DNA of 64,000 bases from Streptomyces griseoviridis (GTDB lineage Bacteria; Actinomycetota; Actinomycetes; Streptomycetales; Streptomycetaceae): contig NZ_CP029078.1 in NCBI RefSeq assembly GCF_005222485.1, forward strand, positions 1,950,001 through 2,014,000. Direction: 5' to 3'. A program made the translations under genes and the position numbers. The notes under the pieces were generated by a model that was not told the DNA's origin, did no database searches, and saw only the letters and a program-made list of their open reading frames with translations. Numbering within the stretch: position 1 is the first letter of the stretch; the number at the start of each line of letters is the position of its first letter. This document shows positions 18,792-27,658 of this stretch, one piece after another.

Positions 18792-20298
18792 CCGGGACCC
18801 CGCGGTCGAACTGCGCGGCATCACCAAGCGGTTCGCCGGCACGGTCGCCAACGACGGTGTCGACCTGACCGTTTGCCGCGGTGAGATCCACGCCCTGATG
18901 GGCGAGAACGGCGCGGGCAAGTCGACACTGATGTCCGTCCTGTACGGCATGGAGCGGCCGGACGCCGGTGCGATCCGGGTGGACGGCCGTGAGGTCGCCT
19001 TCGGCAGTCCCTCGGCGGCGATGGCCGCGGGGCTCGGCATGGTGCACCAGAGTTTCAAGCTGTTCGACTCGCTGACGGTCGCGGAGAACGTGGTGTACGC
19101 GGCCGAGCCGCGCCGCTTCGGGCTGCTCGACCGGGGCGCGGCCCGCCGCCGGGTGCGGGAACTGGCCGCCGAGCACGGCCTGGCCGTCGACCCGGACGCC
19201 CGGGTCGGTGACCTCCCGGTCGGGCTGCGGCAGCGCGTGGAGATCCTCAAGCTGCTGCACCGGGGTGCCCGCACGCTGATCCTGGACGAGCCGACCGCGG
19301 TGCTCACCCCGGCCGAGGCGGACAGCCTCTTCGCCGTCCTCATCTCCCTTGCGGGACAGGGCCGTACGGTGATCCTCGTCACGCACAAGCTGCGCGAGGT
19401 GCTGGCGGTCAGCGACCGGGTGACGGTGCTGCGCGACGGCCGGGTGGCCGCGCGTCTGGTCACGGCGGACACCTCGGCCGACGAGATCGCCGCGGCCATG
19501 ACGGGCCGCGCGGTGGAGTGGGACCGGGTCCATCCGGCGGGCACCCCGGGCGAGGTCGTCCTCGCGGTGACCGGGCTCTTCACCGACGGGGTGCGGGACG
19601 CCGAACTGACCGTGCGCGCCGGGGAGATCGTCGGCATCGCGGGCGTCGCGGGCAACGGGCAGAGCGAACTGGTCGAGGCGCTGGCCGGGTTGCGCCCGGT
19701 CGGCTCCGGCCGGGTGGAACTCGCGGGCCTCGACGTCACGCACGCCTCCGCCGCCGAGCGGCGGGCCCGCGGGCTCGCCTATGTGCCGGAGGACCGGCAC
19801 GCGGTGGGGACGGCGCCGGCCGCGTCCGTCGCGGACAACCTCGCGATGGGCCACCACCGCACGTCGCTGTCGTCGCGGGGGCTGCTTGCGCCCGGGGCGG
19901 TGCGCGCGCACGCCGAACGGCTGGTCGCGCGGTTCGGCGTCAAGGCGGCCACACCGGACGTGCCGGCCTCGGCGCTGTCCGGCGGCAATCTCCAGAAGCT
20001 CCTGATTGGCCGTGAACTCGCCCACGAGGCACCGCTGTTGCTAGTCGAGCAGCCCACCCGCGGGGTCGACATCGGGGCCATCCAGAACATCCACGACCAG
20101 TTGGTCGCCTACCGGGACGCGGGTCACGCGGTGCTGCTCGTCTCGGCGGAGCTGAGCGAGATCCGGGGGCTCGCCGACCGGGTGCTGGTCATGTACGAGG
20201 GCCGGATCACGGCCGCGTACCCGAAGGACGAGGCCGACGAACGCACCCTTGGCCTGGCCATGGCGGGCGCGTCGGCCCCGGTGGAGGCCGTGGACTGA
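18772..20298 (+). CDS. Nucleoside ABC importer, duplicated ATP-binding subunit
   Basis: The 508-residue protein has two ABC domains. The first has Walker A GENGAGKSTLM, a non-standard signature (LPVGLRQRVEI) and LILDEPTAVL. The second has a degenerate Walker A (GVAGNGQSELVEAL), a good signature LSGGNLQK and VEQPTRGVD in place of a standard Walker B. This asymmetry is usual for YufO/RbsA-type nucleoside and sugar importers. It overlaps the lipoprotein gene by 20 nt and is followed by two permeases, together forming a complete importer. Confidence 0.93.
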   Translation: MTPPQADRDPAVELRGITKRFAGTVANDGVDLTVCRGEIHALMGENGAGKSTLMSVLYGMERPDAGAIRVDGREVAFGSPSAAMAAGLGMVHQSFKLFDSLTVAENVVYAAEPRRFGLLDRGAARRRVRELAAEHGLAVDPDARVGDLPVGLRQRVEILKLLHRGARTLILDEPTAVLTPAEADSLFAVLISLAGQGRTVILVTHKLREVLAVSDRVTVLRDGRVAARLVTADTSADEIAAAMTGRAVEWDRVHPAGTPGEVVLAVTGLFTDGVRDAELTVRAGEIVGIAGVAGNGQSELVEALAGLRPVGSGRVELAGLDVTHASAAERRARGLAYVPEDRHAVGTAPAASVADNLAMGHHRTSLSSRGLLAPGAVRAHAERLVARFGVKAATPDVPASALSGGNLQKLLIGRELAHEAPLLLVEQPTRGVDIGAIQNIHDQLVAYRDAGHAVLLVSAELSEIRGLADRVLVMYEGRITAAYPKDEADERTLGLAMAGASAPVEAVD

Positions 20299-20299
20299 C

Positions 20300-21340
20300 A
20301 TGAACGAACGCGTCAGGGGAGCGCTGCGCTCCCCCCTCACCTTCTCCGTGCTCGCGGGCGTCGTCGTCGGCGCGCTGTTCCTGGTGGGCACGGGCGCCGA
20401 TCCGGTGGCCGCCTACACGGCGGTGCTGACCGGGTCGCTCGGCCCGGACGGCATCGGCGCCACGCTGACGACGGCCACCAGCGTGCTCGGCATGGCGCTG
20501 GCGCTCGCGGTGCCGCTGCGGGCCGGTCTGATCAACCTGGGCGGCGACGGGCAGTTGGTGCTCGGCGGCATCACGGCGGCCGTGACCGGTCTGTACGTGC
20601 CGCTTCCCGGGCCGCTCGCGGTGGCCCTGGCGCTGCTCGCCGGGATGGCGGCCGGCGCCGGGTACGCGGTGCTGGCCGCCCTGTGCGAGACGAGGCTCGG
20701 GGTGCCGCTGCTGGTCAGCAGCCTGCTGCTGAGCTATCCGGCGGTGTCGCTCGCCTCCTACCTGGCCCGCTATCCGCTCAAGGAGCCCGGTTCGAGCCTG
20801 CCGCAGACGCGGGCGCTGCCCGACGGGGTGGCTCTGGCGTCGTTCGGCGGCTCGACCGTCACCGTCGGACTCGTCCTGGTGGTGCTCGCGGCCGCCGCGT
20901 ACTGGTTCACCGACCGGCGCACCGCGCTCGGCTACGAGATCCGCATGACCGGCCTCAACTCCCGCTTCTCCGCCTACGCGGGTGTCGAACGCCGGGGCCT
21001 GACACTGAAGTTGATGTCGGTGTCCGGGGCGGTCGCCGGACTGGTGGGCGCGGTGGGGGTGTTGAGCTTCCCGTACCGGTTCGTCGACGGTTCGCTGACC
21101 GGGCCCGGCTACACCTGGACGGGTCTGACGGCCGCGCTGCTGGCCGCCGCGGCCCCGCTGGGCACCGTCGTGGCGTCGTTCTTCTTCGCCGTCCTCCAGG
21201 TGGGCGGACTCGCGATGGAGCGGACGACGGAGGTGCCGCGCGAGCTGACGCAGGTGCTGCAGGCCGTCGTGATCGTGTTCCTGGCGGCCCGGCTGCGGCT
21301 GCCCCGGCGCCGGTCGGGCCGCCGCAAGGAGGTGGTGTGA
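20300..21340 (+). CDS. Nucleoside ABC importer permease 1
   Basis: The 346-residue integral membrane protein of the BPD_transp_2 (LivH/RbsC-like) family has about nine hydrophobic segments and the cytoplasmic motif FSAYAGVERRGLTLKLM that contacts the ATPase. The motif LRAGLINLGGDGQLVLGG is the usual YufP-type signature. The ATG at 20300 lies just after the ATPase stop. The stop overlaps the next permease start. Confidence 0.92.
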   Translation: MNERVRGALRSPLTFSVLAGVVVGALFLVGTGADPVAAYTAVLTGSLGPDGIGATLTTATSVLGMALALAVPLRAGLINLGGDGQLVLGGITAAVTGLYVPLPGPLAVALALLAGMAAGAGYAVLAALCETRLGVPLLVSSLLLSYPAVSLASYLARYPLKEPGSSLPQTRALPDGVALASFGGSTVTVGLVLVVLAAAAYWFTDRRTALGYEIRMTGLNSRFSAYAGVERRGLTLKLMSVSGAVAGLVGAVGVLSFPYRFVDGSLTGPGYTWTGLTAALLAAAAPLGTVVASFFFAVLQVGGLAMERTTEVPRELTQVLQAVVIVFLAARLRLPRRRSGRRKEVV

Positions 21341-22206
21341 TGTTCTTCGACGCCGATCTGCTGACGTCGGCGCTGCGCGCGCTGACGCCGATCCTGCTGG
21401 CCGCGCTGGGCGGTGCCCTGTGCGAGCGGGCGGGCGTGTTCAACATCGGTCTCGAGGGGATGATGCTGCTGGGCTGCTTCACCTCCGTGGCGACCTGCTG
21501 GTTCACCGGCAGTCCGTGGCTCGGGGTGCTGGCGGCGGCCCTCGCGTCGGCCGCGTACTCGCTGATCCTCGCGGTGGGCGCGGTGACGCTGCGCGGCGAC
21601 GCGGTGGTCCTCGGCATCGCGATGAACCTGCTGGCCGTCGGGCTGACGAGTTTCCTGCTGCGCACCGTCTTCGGTGTGCAGGGCACCTTCGACGACCCGG
21701 CGCTGGCCGGGCTGCCGCTGGTCGGCGCCTTCACTCCGCTGGCCTGGCTGGCGTGGGCGGCGGTCGCGGTGGCCGCGCTGCTGCTGTCCCGGCATGTGTG
21801 GGGGCTCAGGCTGCGCGGGGTCGGCGAGGCGCCCGAGGCGGCGGCCACGCTCGGGGTGAACCCGGCGGCGTACCGGTACGGCGCGGTGCTGCTCTCGGGT
21901 GTGCTGTGCGGTCTGGCTGGTGCCCAACTCGCGCTCGGCAACGTCACGTTGTTCTCGCAGAACATGACGGCCGGCCGGGGCTGGATCGCGGTCGTCGCGG
22001 TGATGCTCGGCCGGGCGCTGCCGGTCGGTGTGCTGCTCGCCGCGCTGCTTTTCGGGCTCGCGGAGGCGGCCGGTTTCCGTCTCCAGGGCCTCGGTCTGCC
22101 CCAGCAGGCCACCGATGCCGCGCCGTACGTGGTCACGCTCGGCGCGCTGTTCCTGACGACGGCCCGCCGTCGCCGTACCCGTTCCGCTCCCGGAGTCGTC
22201 TCATGA
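21340..22206 (+). CDS. Nucleoside ABC importer permease 2
   Basis: The 288-residue partner permease of the same family (YufQ-like) shows GVFNIGLEGMMLLG near the N-terminus, the coupling motif VGEAPEAAATLGVNPAAYR (about residues 165-183) and about eight membrane helices. Its start overlaps the stop of permease 1 (TGATG), and its stop overlaps the phosphorylase start (ATGA), so translation is coupled along the operon. Confidence 0.92.
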   Translation: MFFDADLLTSALRALTPILLAALGGALCERAGVFNIGLEGMMLLGCFTSVATCWFTGSPWLGVLAAALASAAYSLILAVGAVTLRGDAVVLGIAMNLLAVGLTSFLLRTVFGVQGTFDDPALAGLPLVGAFTPLAWLAWAAVAVAALLLSRHVWGLRLRGVGEAPEAAATLGVNPAAYRYGAVLLSGVLCGLAGAQLALGNVTLFSQNMTAGRGWIAVVAVMLGRALPVGVLLAALLFGLAEAAGFRLQGLGLPQQATDAAPYVVTLGALFLTTARRRRTRSAPGVVS

Positions 22207-22955
22207 CACAGGATCTGCTGCCCATCACCCGCGTGCCGCGCACCGGGCTCCCCGAGCACGCGGTGGTGGTGGGCGACCCGGCGCGGGCCGCCGCCGTCGC
22301 GCGGCTCCTCGACGGCGCCGAGGAGGTGTCGTACCACCGCGAGTACCGCGTGTTCAGAGGGAGTTGGCGGGGGCTGCCGGTGGTGGTGGCGTCGCACGGG
22401 GTGGGGGGTCCCGGCGCGATCCTGCTGTTTGAGGAGCTGGCCGACGCGGGCGTCGGGACGTTCGTGCGGTTCGGTACGGCGGGCGCGATACGGCCGGGGA
22501 TCGCGGACGGCGACCTGGTGATCGCGGAGGCGGCGGTGCGCGACGACGGTGTCACCCAGCAGTTGCTGCCGCCGGAGTACCCGGCGTTCGCGGCGCCCGA
22601 GGCGGTCCTCGCGCTGGAGCGGGCGGCGCGGGAGGCGGGCGCCCCGCACCACCGGGGCGTGGTGTGGACGCGGGCCGCGTTCCAGCCGGGCCTGATCCCG
22701 CTGACCGGGTACGACGGTGCCGGGCTCGCGGCGATCGAGATGGAGCTGTCGGCGCTGCTGGTGACGGCGTCGCTGCGGGGCCTGGTCGCGGGCGGGGTGC
22801 TGGTGGTGGACGGCGCCAACGCGGACGAGCTGGTCGACGCGGAGCGCACCGGCGGCTACGACCCGCACCGGGACGTCGTCGCGGCCGGGGTGGAGCGCGG
22901 TTCGGTGGTCGCGCTGGAGGCGCTGCGGCTGCTGGCGGAGGCGAACCGGACGTGA
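22203..22955 (+). CDS. Nucleoside phosphorylase (NP-I, uridine phosphorylase-like)
   Basis: The 250-residue NP-I family enzyme cleaves nucleosides with phosphate to a base and ribose-1-phosphate. Visible motifs are VVGDPARA (phosphate binding), SHGVGGPGA, RFGTAGAI and EMELSALL (ribose-binding Glu-Met-Glu). Its layout resembles hexameric Udp/DeoD rather than trimeric MtnP. Here it may phosphorolyse methylthioinosine or imported nucleosides to feed MtnA with methylthioribose-1-phosphate, but ordinary purine or uridine salvage is equally possible on sequence alone. It overlaps both neighbours by four bases. Confidence 0.88.
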   Translation: MTQDLLPITRVPRTGLPEHAVVVGDPARAAAVARLLDGAEEVSYHREYRVFRGSWRGLPVVVASHGVGGPGAILLFEELADAGVGTFVRFGTAGAIRPGIADGDLVIAEAAVRDDGVTQQLLPPEYPAFAAPEAVLALERAAREAGAPHHRGVVWTRAAFQPGLIPLTGYDGAGLAAIEMELSALLVTASLRGLVAGGVLVVDGANADELVDAERTGGYDPHRDVVAAGVERGSVVALEALRLLAEANRT

Positions 22956-24247
22956 GGATCGACCTGTTGGTGCGCGGCGGTGACGTCGTGACCGTCGACG
23001 ACGCGAACACCGTCGTGGTGGACGGGGCGGTCGCCGTGCACCGGGGCGAGATCCTCGCCGTCGGTCCGGCCGCCGGCGTCGCCGCCCGGTTCACGGCCGA
23101 CGAGGTGCTGGACGCGGCTGGTGGTCTGGTGCTGCCGGGGCTCGTCAACGCCCACACCCATCTGGCGATGACGCTGCTGCGCGGCAGCGCCGACGACGTC
23201 ACTCTTCAGGGGTTCCTCGAGCGGGTGGTGCGCCGGGAGAGCGAGCTGCTGACACCGGCGAACGTGGCGGCGGCGGTGCGGCTGGCGATCGTGGAGAGCG
23301 TGCGGGCGGGGGTGACGTCGGCGCTGGACATGTACTGGTTCCACGAGGCGGCCGAGCGGGCGGCGGCGGAGGCGGGGTGGCGGCTGCACACCGGGCCCAC
23401 CTTCATGGACGTCCCCGATCCGGCCGACGGTCTCGGGTACGGGGAGCGACTGGCGTGGGCGCGGCGGGATCTGGCGGCGCGCGGACCGGCGGTGCCCGGC
23501 CGCCGTCCGGTGCTGTTCGCGCACTCCACGTACGCCCTGTCCCCCGCGCAGCTGGTCGAGATCGGTTCGCTGGCGCGGGAGTTCGGGGCGCTGCTGCATC
23601 TGCACGCGGCGGAGAACGGGACCGAGGTCGCGTCGGTGGAGGTGGCGCACGGCCGGCGTCCGGTGGAACTCCTGGACGATCTTGGCCTGTTGGGTCCTGA
23701 CACGTTGCTGGCGCATGCGGTGGACCTCACCGGTCGTGAGATCGCGGCGCTGGCCCGTACGGGTACGGCGGTGGCGCACTGCCCGGTGTCGAATCTGAAG
23801 CTGGGGTGCGGAATCGCCCCGGTGCCGCGGCTGTTGGGCGCGGGGGTGACGGTGGGTCTGGGGACCGACGGCGCGGTCAGCTCGAACACGCTCGATGTGC
23901 TGGGGGCGGTGCGGATGGCGGCGCTGGTGCACAAGGCGGGCGGTGATCCGACGGCGGTGGGGGCGGAGCGGGCGGTGCGGATGGCGACGATCGAGGGGGC
24001 GCGGGCGCTGGGGCTCGGGGAGCATCTGGGGTCGTTGGAGGCGGGCAAGCGGGCCGATCTGATCGTGCTGGGGCTCGACGGTCCGCATCTGCTTCCCCGG
24101 CATGATCCGTTCTCGACGCTGGCGTACGCGGCGGGTGCGGCGGACGTGCGGGACACGGTCGTGGAGGGGCGGGTCCTGATGCGGGGGCGGCGGCTGACGA
24201 CGCTCGACGAGGCGGCGGTGGTGGGGGCGTTGCCGGTGGCGCTCTGA
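22952..24247 (+). CDS. Amidohydrolase, MTA/SAH deaminase-like
   Basis: The 431-residue metal-dependent hydrolase has NAHTHLAMTLLRG (about residues 67-79, metal His pair), HLHAAEN (about 212), LAHAVDL (about 252) and GTDGAVSSNTLD (about 308, catalytic Asp). These are the signatures of the S-adenosylhomocysteine/methylthioadenosine deaminase group, which also includes other aminohydrolases of purine-like compounds. The GTG start overlaps the phosphorylase stop (GTGA). Placed after a nucleoside importer and a phosphorylase, it suggests deamination of imported adenosine-type nucleosides before phosphorolysis. Confidence 0.85.
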   Translation: MRIDLLVRGGDVVTVDDANTVVVDGAVAVHRGEILAVGPAAGVAARFTADEVLDAAGGLVLPGLVNAHTHLAMTLLRGSADDVTLQGFLERVVRRESELLTPANVAAAVRLAIVESVRAGVTSALDMYWFHEAAERAAAEAGWRLHTGPTFMDVPDPADGLGYGERLAWARRDLAARGPAVPGRRPVLFAHSTYALSPAQLVEIGSLAREFGALLHLHAAENGTEVASVEVAHGRRPVELLDDLGLLGPDTLLAHAVDLTGREIAALARTGTAVAHCPVSNLKLGCGIAPVPRLLGAGVTVGLGTDGAVSSNTLDVLGAVRMAALVHKAGGDPTAVGAERAVRMATIEGARALGLGEHLGSLEAGKRADLIVLGLDGPHLLPRHDPFSTLAYAAGAADVRDTVVEGRVLMRGRRLTTLDEAAVVGALPVAL

Positions 24248-24297
24248 GCTGAGGGTTCGGCGTTCGGGCGGTGGGGGGAGCCGCCATAATGCCCCCA

Positions 24298-24312
24298 AGA
24301 CATCGGATGTCT
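24298..24312. promoter_or_regulatory. Operator of the FadR-type regulator
   Basis: AGACATCGGATGTCT has perfect 7-nt arms around one base, flanked by further symmetric CCA/TGG bases. It lies 8 nt after a CATAAT hexamer (24285-24290), a likely -10 element, and 33 nt before the regulator start, where it would block transcription of its own gene. Confidence 0.65.
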
Positions 24313-24345
24313 CTTGGGCATGCGTGAACGACAGGGAGGCCCGCC

Positions 24346-25017
24346 ATGGCAGTCACCGACGAGGCGATCGAGAAGATCAAGGGGATGATCGTCTCCGGCG
24401 CGCTGCGGCCCGGTGACCGGCTGCCGAGGGAGGGCGAGCTGGCCGCCGATCTGGGTCTGTCGCGCAACTCGCTGCGGGAGGCGGTGCGTGCCCTGTCGCT
24501 CATCCGCATCCTGGACGTGCGGCAGGGCGACGGCACCTATGTCACCAGCCTCGATCCGCAACTGCTGCTGGAGGCGCTGAGTTTCGTCGTCGACTTCCAC
24601 CGTGACGACACGGTCCTCGAGTTCCTCGCGGTGCGCCGGATTCTCGAGCCGGCCGCGACGGCGATGGCGGCCCCCCGGATCAGCGAAGGGCAACTGGACG
24701 CGTTGCAGGCGCAGTTGGACCGGTTGGGTGCGGCGCCTTCGGTGGAGGAGCTGGTGGCGGCCGATCTCGACTTCCACCGGGGCATCGTGCGCGGTTCGGG
24801 CAACACGGTGCTCTGTTCGCTGCTCGACGGGCTGTCGGGTCCCACCACCCGGGCGCGGATCTGGCGCGGTCTGACCCAGGAGGACGCGGTCGCGGGCACG
24901 CTGCGTGAGCACCGGGCGATCCTGGCGGCGCTGCGGGACCGGGACGCGGAGGCGGCGCGGTCCTGGGCGACGGTGCACATCGCGAGTGTGGAGCAGTGGC
25001 TCCGATCGACGCTGTGA
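24346..25017 (+). CDS. GntR-family regulator, FadR/FCD subfamily
   Basis: The 223-residue protein has an N-terminal winged helix (about 5-70; PGDRLPREGELAADLGLSRNSLREAVRAL) and an all-helical FCD effector domain (about 85-215) with the expected Asp/His metal or ligand positions (DLDFHRGIV, EHRAIL). FCD regulators usually respond to small organic acids or nucleosides. It sits on the same strand 98 nt after the amidohydrolase gene and has its own promoter and palindrome, so it may be a local regulator, but no second copy of the operator was found before the importer operon. Confidence 0.9.
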   Translation: MAVTDEAIEKIKGMIVSGALRPGDRLPREGELAADLGLSRNSLREAVRALSLIRILDVRQGDGTYVTSLDPQLLLEALSFVVDFHRDDTVLEFLAVRRILEPAATAMAAPRISEGQLDALQAQLDRLGAAPSVEELVAADLDFHRGIVRGSGNTVLCSLLDGLSGPTTRARIWRGLTQEDAVAGTLREHRAILAALRDRDAEAARSWATVHIASVEQWLRSTL

Positions 25018-25210
25018 ACATGTCATCGGAGGTGTGGTGGGGCCGCCGGGTCGCGGGGCCGGTCCGTGCCGGGGGTGCGGCCGGGGTGTTCCGGGGGGCC
25101 GATCGGGGCAGTGATCCGTTCGGTCCCCCCGTGCGAGGGGGCTGCGGGCGCCCTTGCCGCACGCCGTAAGGTTGGGACGTACGCGAGGGCACGTCGGAAG
25201 GAGGCGCTGG

Positions 25211-26191
25211 GTGATCGAGCTGGAGGGGGTTCCCGAGCTGATCGACCCAGTGATGGTGGCCGCGTTCGAGGGCTGGAACGATGCCGGGGACGCCGCTTCC
25301 ACCGCGGTCGCGCACCTGGACAGGGAGTGGAAGGGCGAGGTGTTCGCGGCGCTGGACGCCGAGGACTACTACGACTTCCAGGTCAACCGGCCCACGGTGT
25401 GGATGGACGCGGGCGTGCGCAAGATCACGTGGCCGACGACCCGGCTCTCGGTGGTGAGAGTGGGTGGCGAGAAGCCGCGTGACCTGGTGCTGGTCCGCGG
25501 GATCGAGCCGTCGATGCGCTGGCGGTCGTTCTGCAACGAGCTGCTGGGGTTCGCGCACGAGCTGGGCGTGGAGCTGGTGGTGGTGCTGGGCGCGCTGCTC
25601 GGGGACACCCCGCACACCCGTCCGGTCCCGATCAGCGGGACGACGTCCGACGCGGATCTGGCGCGGCGGATGGATCTGGAGGAGACCAAGTACGAGGGCC
25701 CCACGGGCATCGTCGGTGTCCTTCAGGAGGCGTGCACGCACGCGGGGGTGCCGGCGGTGAGCCTGTGGGCGGCGGTGCCGCACTACGTGTCGCAGCCGCC
25801 GAACCCGAAGGCGACGCTGGCGCTGCTGAACCGCCTGGAGGACCTCATCGACGTGCGCATCCCGCTGGGCGAGCTGCCCGAGGACGCGCGCGCCTGGCAG
25901 GTGGGCGTGGACCAGTTGGCCGCCGAGGACAGCGAGGTCGCGGAGTACGTGCAGTCCCTCGAGGAGGCCCGAGACACCGCGGAGCTGCCGGAGGCGTCCG
26001 GCGAGGCGATCGCGCGTGAGTTCGAACGGTATCTGCGGCGCCGGGACGGCTCGGGCCCCGGTGGCGGGCACGCCACGGCCGACGGGAGCGACACGCCGTC
26101 GCCGTATCTGCGGGACAACCCGGGCGGCCGCACCCGCCCGCCGAAGCCGCCCAAGCCGGGCACGGACGACGACGACCCGTCGGACGACTGA
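25211..26191 (+). CDS. PAC2-family protein
   Basis: This 326-residue protein contains a PAC2 domain (about 5-260), related to eukaryotic proteasome-assembly chaperones and widespread in actinobacteria; its bacterial role is not settled. The body begins GVPELIDPVMVAAFEGWNDAGDAAS, and the C-terminal 60 residues are a low-complexity Pro/Asp tail. The GTG at 25211 has a GGAGG site. It converges on mshC across a 50-bp palindrome. It marks the start of a cluster (PAC2, mshC, SCO1664 family, DUF3090, phosphomutase) that recurs in actinobacteria. Confidence 0.9.
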   Translation: MIELEGVPELIDPVMVAAFEGWNDAGDAASTAVAHLDREWKGEVFAALDAEDYYDFQVNRPTVWMDAGVRKITWPTTRLSVVRVGGEKPRDLVLVRGIEPSMRWRSFCNELLGFAHELGVELVVVLGALLGDTPHTRPVPISGTTSDADLARRMDLEETKYEGPTGIVGVLQEACTHAGVPAVSLWAAVPHYVSQPPNPKATLALLNRLEDLIDVRIPLGELPEDARAWQVGVDQLAAEDSEVAEYVQSLEEARDTAELPEASGEAIAREFERYLRRRDGSGPGGGHATADGSDTPSPYLRDNPGGRTRPPKPPKPGTDDDDPSDD

Positions 26192-26250
26192 GACGGCTGA
26201 GACGGCCGACCAGGCCGGCGGCGGCTGACGACGCGGCGCCGCGCCCGCCG

Positions 26251-26300
26251 CACGCGTGAGGGGCGCCCTTCCGGTTCCGGAAGGGCGCCCCTCACGCGTG
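26251..26300. terminator. Perfect 50-bp palindrome, bidirectional terminator
   Basis: Two 24-nt perfectly complementary arms, starting CACGCGTGAGGGG and ending CCCCTCACGCGTG, flank a TT loop. It lies between the converging PAC2 and mshC genes. Confidence 0.85.
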
Positions 26301-26314
26301 GTCGGTCCGGCGGG

Positions 26315-27544
26315 CTACAGGGCGACGCCGAGCAGCGCGTCCACGGCCCGGGAGACGACGCCGGGCGCGCCGATGTCCGTGCCGCCCCGCTCCGCCTGGA
26401 GGGCCGCCCAGCGGTCGACGGCGGTGAGCGCGGCGGGGGCGTCCAGGTCGTGGGCGAGGGCCTCGCGGATCTCCTCGACGAGCGCCTCGGCGGGCGGTCC
26501 GTCCGGCCGGGACACGGCGGCACGCCAGCGGTCGAGGCGGTCCACGGCGTCCTGGAGTACCTGGTCGGTCCACTCCCAGTCGGAGCGGTAGTGGTGGGCG
26601 AGCAGCGCCAGGCGGATCGCGGCCGGGTCGACGCCGTCGCGGCGCAGCGCGGAGACGAAGACGAGGTTGCCGCGGGACTTGGACATCTTCTCGCCGTCGT
26701 AGCCGACCATGCCGGCGTGCACGTAGGCCTTGGCCATCGGGAACTCGCCGGTCAGCACCTGGGCGTGCGAGGCGCCCATCTCGTGGTGCGGGAAGGCGAG
26801 GTCGGAGCCGCCGCCCTGGACGTCGAAGCCCATGCCGAGGTGGTCGAGGGCGATGGCGACGCACTCGATGTGCCAGCCGGGCCGTCCCGGGCCGAGGGAG
26901 GCGCCGTCCCAGCTGGGTTCGCCGTCGCGGGCGGCCATCCACAGCATCGGGTCGAGGGGGTTCTTCTTGCCGGGCCGGTCGGGGTCGCCGCCGCGTTCGG
27001 CGGACAGCAGCCGCATGGCGGCGGCGTCCAGGCCGGAGACCTGCCCGAAGTGCGGGTCGGACTCGACGGAGAAGTAGACGTCGCCCTCGAGGTCGTAGGC
27101 GGCGCCCGCGTCCCTGAGCCGCTCGACCAGCGGCACGATGCCGGGTATGGCCTCGACGGCGCCTATGTAGTGCCGCGGCGGCAGCATCCGCAGGGCGGTC
27201 ATGTCCTCGCGGAAGAGGGCGGTCTCGCGTTCGGCGAGGGCGACCCAGTCGACGCCGTCCCGCTCGGCGCGCTCCAGCAGCGGGTCGTCGACGTCGGTGA
27301 CGTTCTGGACGTAGTGGACCTGCCGCTTGGTGTCGAGCCACACGCGCTGGACGAGGTCGAACGCGTTGTAGGTCGCCGCGTGACCCATGTGGGTCGCGTC
27401 GTACGGCGTGATGCCGCAGACGTAGAGACGGGCGACGGGACCGGGGGCGAGGGGGACGAGCCCACCCGTGGCGGTGTCGTGGATCCTCAGGTCGCGGCCC
27501 TGACCAGGCAGGGCGGGGACCTCGGAAGCGGGCCAGGCATGCAT
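26315..27544 (-). CDS. mshC: Mycothiol cysteine ligase MshC
   Basis: The 409-residue enzyme joins cysteine to GlcN-inositol with ATP in mycothiol synthesis. It is a paralogue of cysteinyl-tRNA synthetase: [19 protein letters not shown] (about residues 41-60, with the zinc Cys and the HIGH equivalent), [24 protein letters not shown] (zinc ligands) and KMSKSRGN (about 288). The [16 protein letters not shown] start and the shortened C-terminus without the tRNA anticodon region distinguish MshC from CysS. The ATG at 27544 has no strong ribosome site. Confidence 0.95.
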   Translation of the reverse strand: MHAWPASEVPALPGQGRDLRIHDTATGGLVPLAPGPVARLYVCGITPYDATHMGHAATYNAFDLVQRVWLDTKRQVHYVQNVTDVDDPLLERAERDGVDWVALAERETALFREDMTALRMLPPRHYIGAVEAIPGIVPLVERLRDAGAAYDLEGDVYFSVESDPHFGQVSGLDAAAMRLLSAERGGDPDRPGKKNPLDPMLWMAARDGEPSWDGASLGPGRPGWHIECVAIALDHLGMGFDVQGGGSDLAFPHHEMGASHAQVLTGEFPMAKAYVHAGMVGYDGEKMSKSRGNLVFVSALRRDGVDPAAIRLALLAHHYRSDWEWTDQVLQDAVDRLDRWRAAVSRPDGPPAEALVEEIREALAHDLDAPAALTAVDRWAALQAERGGTDIGAPGVVSRAVDALLGVAL

Positions 27545-27658
27545 GTCATGAGCGTAACCGGACGGAACTTCCGGATACGAACCGGACCTGCCCATCTGGC
27601 CGGTAGGGCACTCTTGCGCCGCGATGGCCGCGTGTGCTGCGGAGCGCGTCCGGGGGCC

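Noticed and set aside
10855..25017. Mobile element or prophage carrying the NACHT-mtn-importer block
   Set aside because: No integrase, transposase, att repeat or base-composition break was seen. If the block is an insertion relative to other species, the mechanism is not visible.
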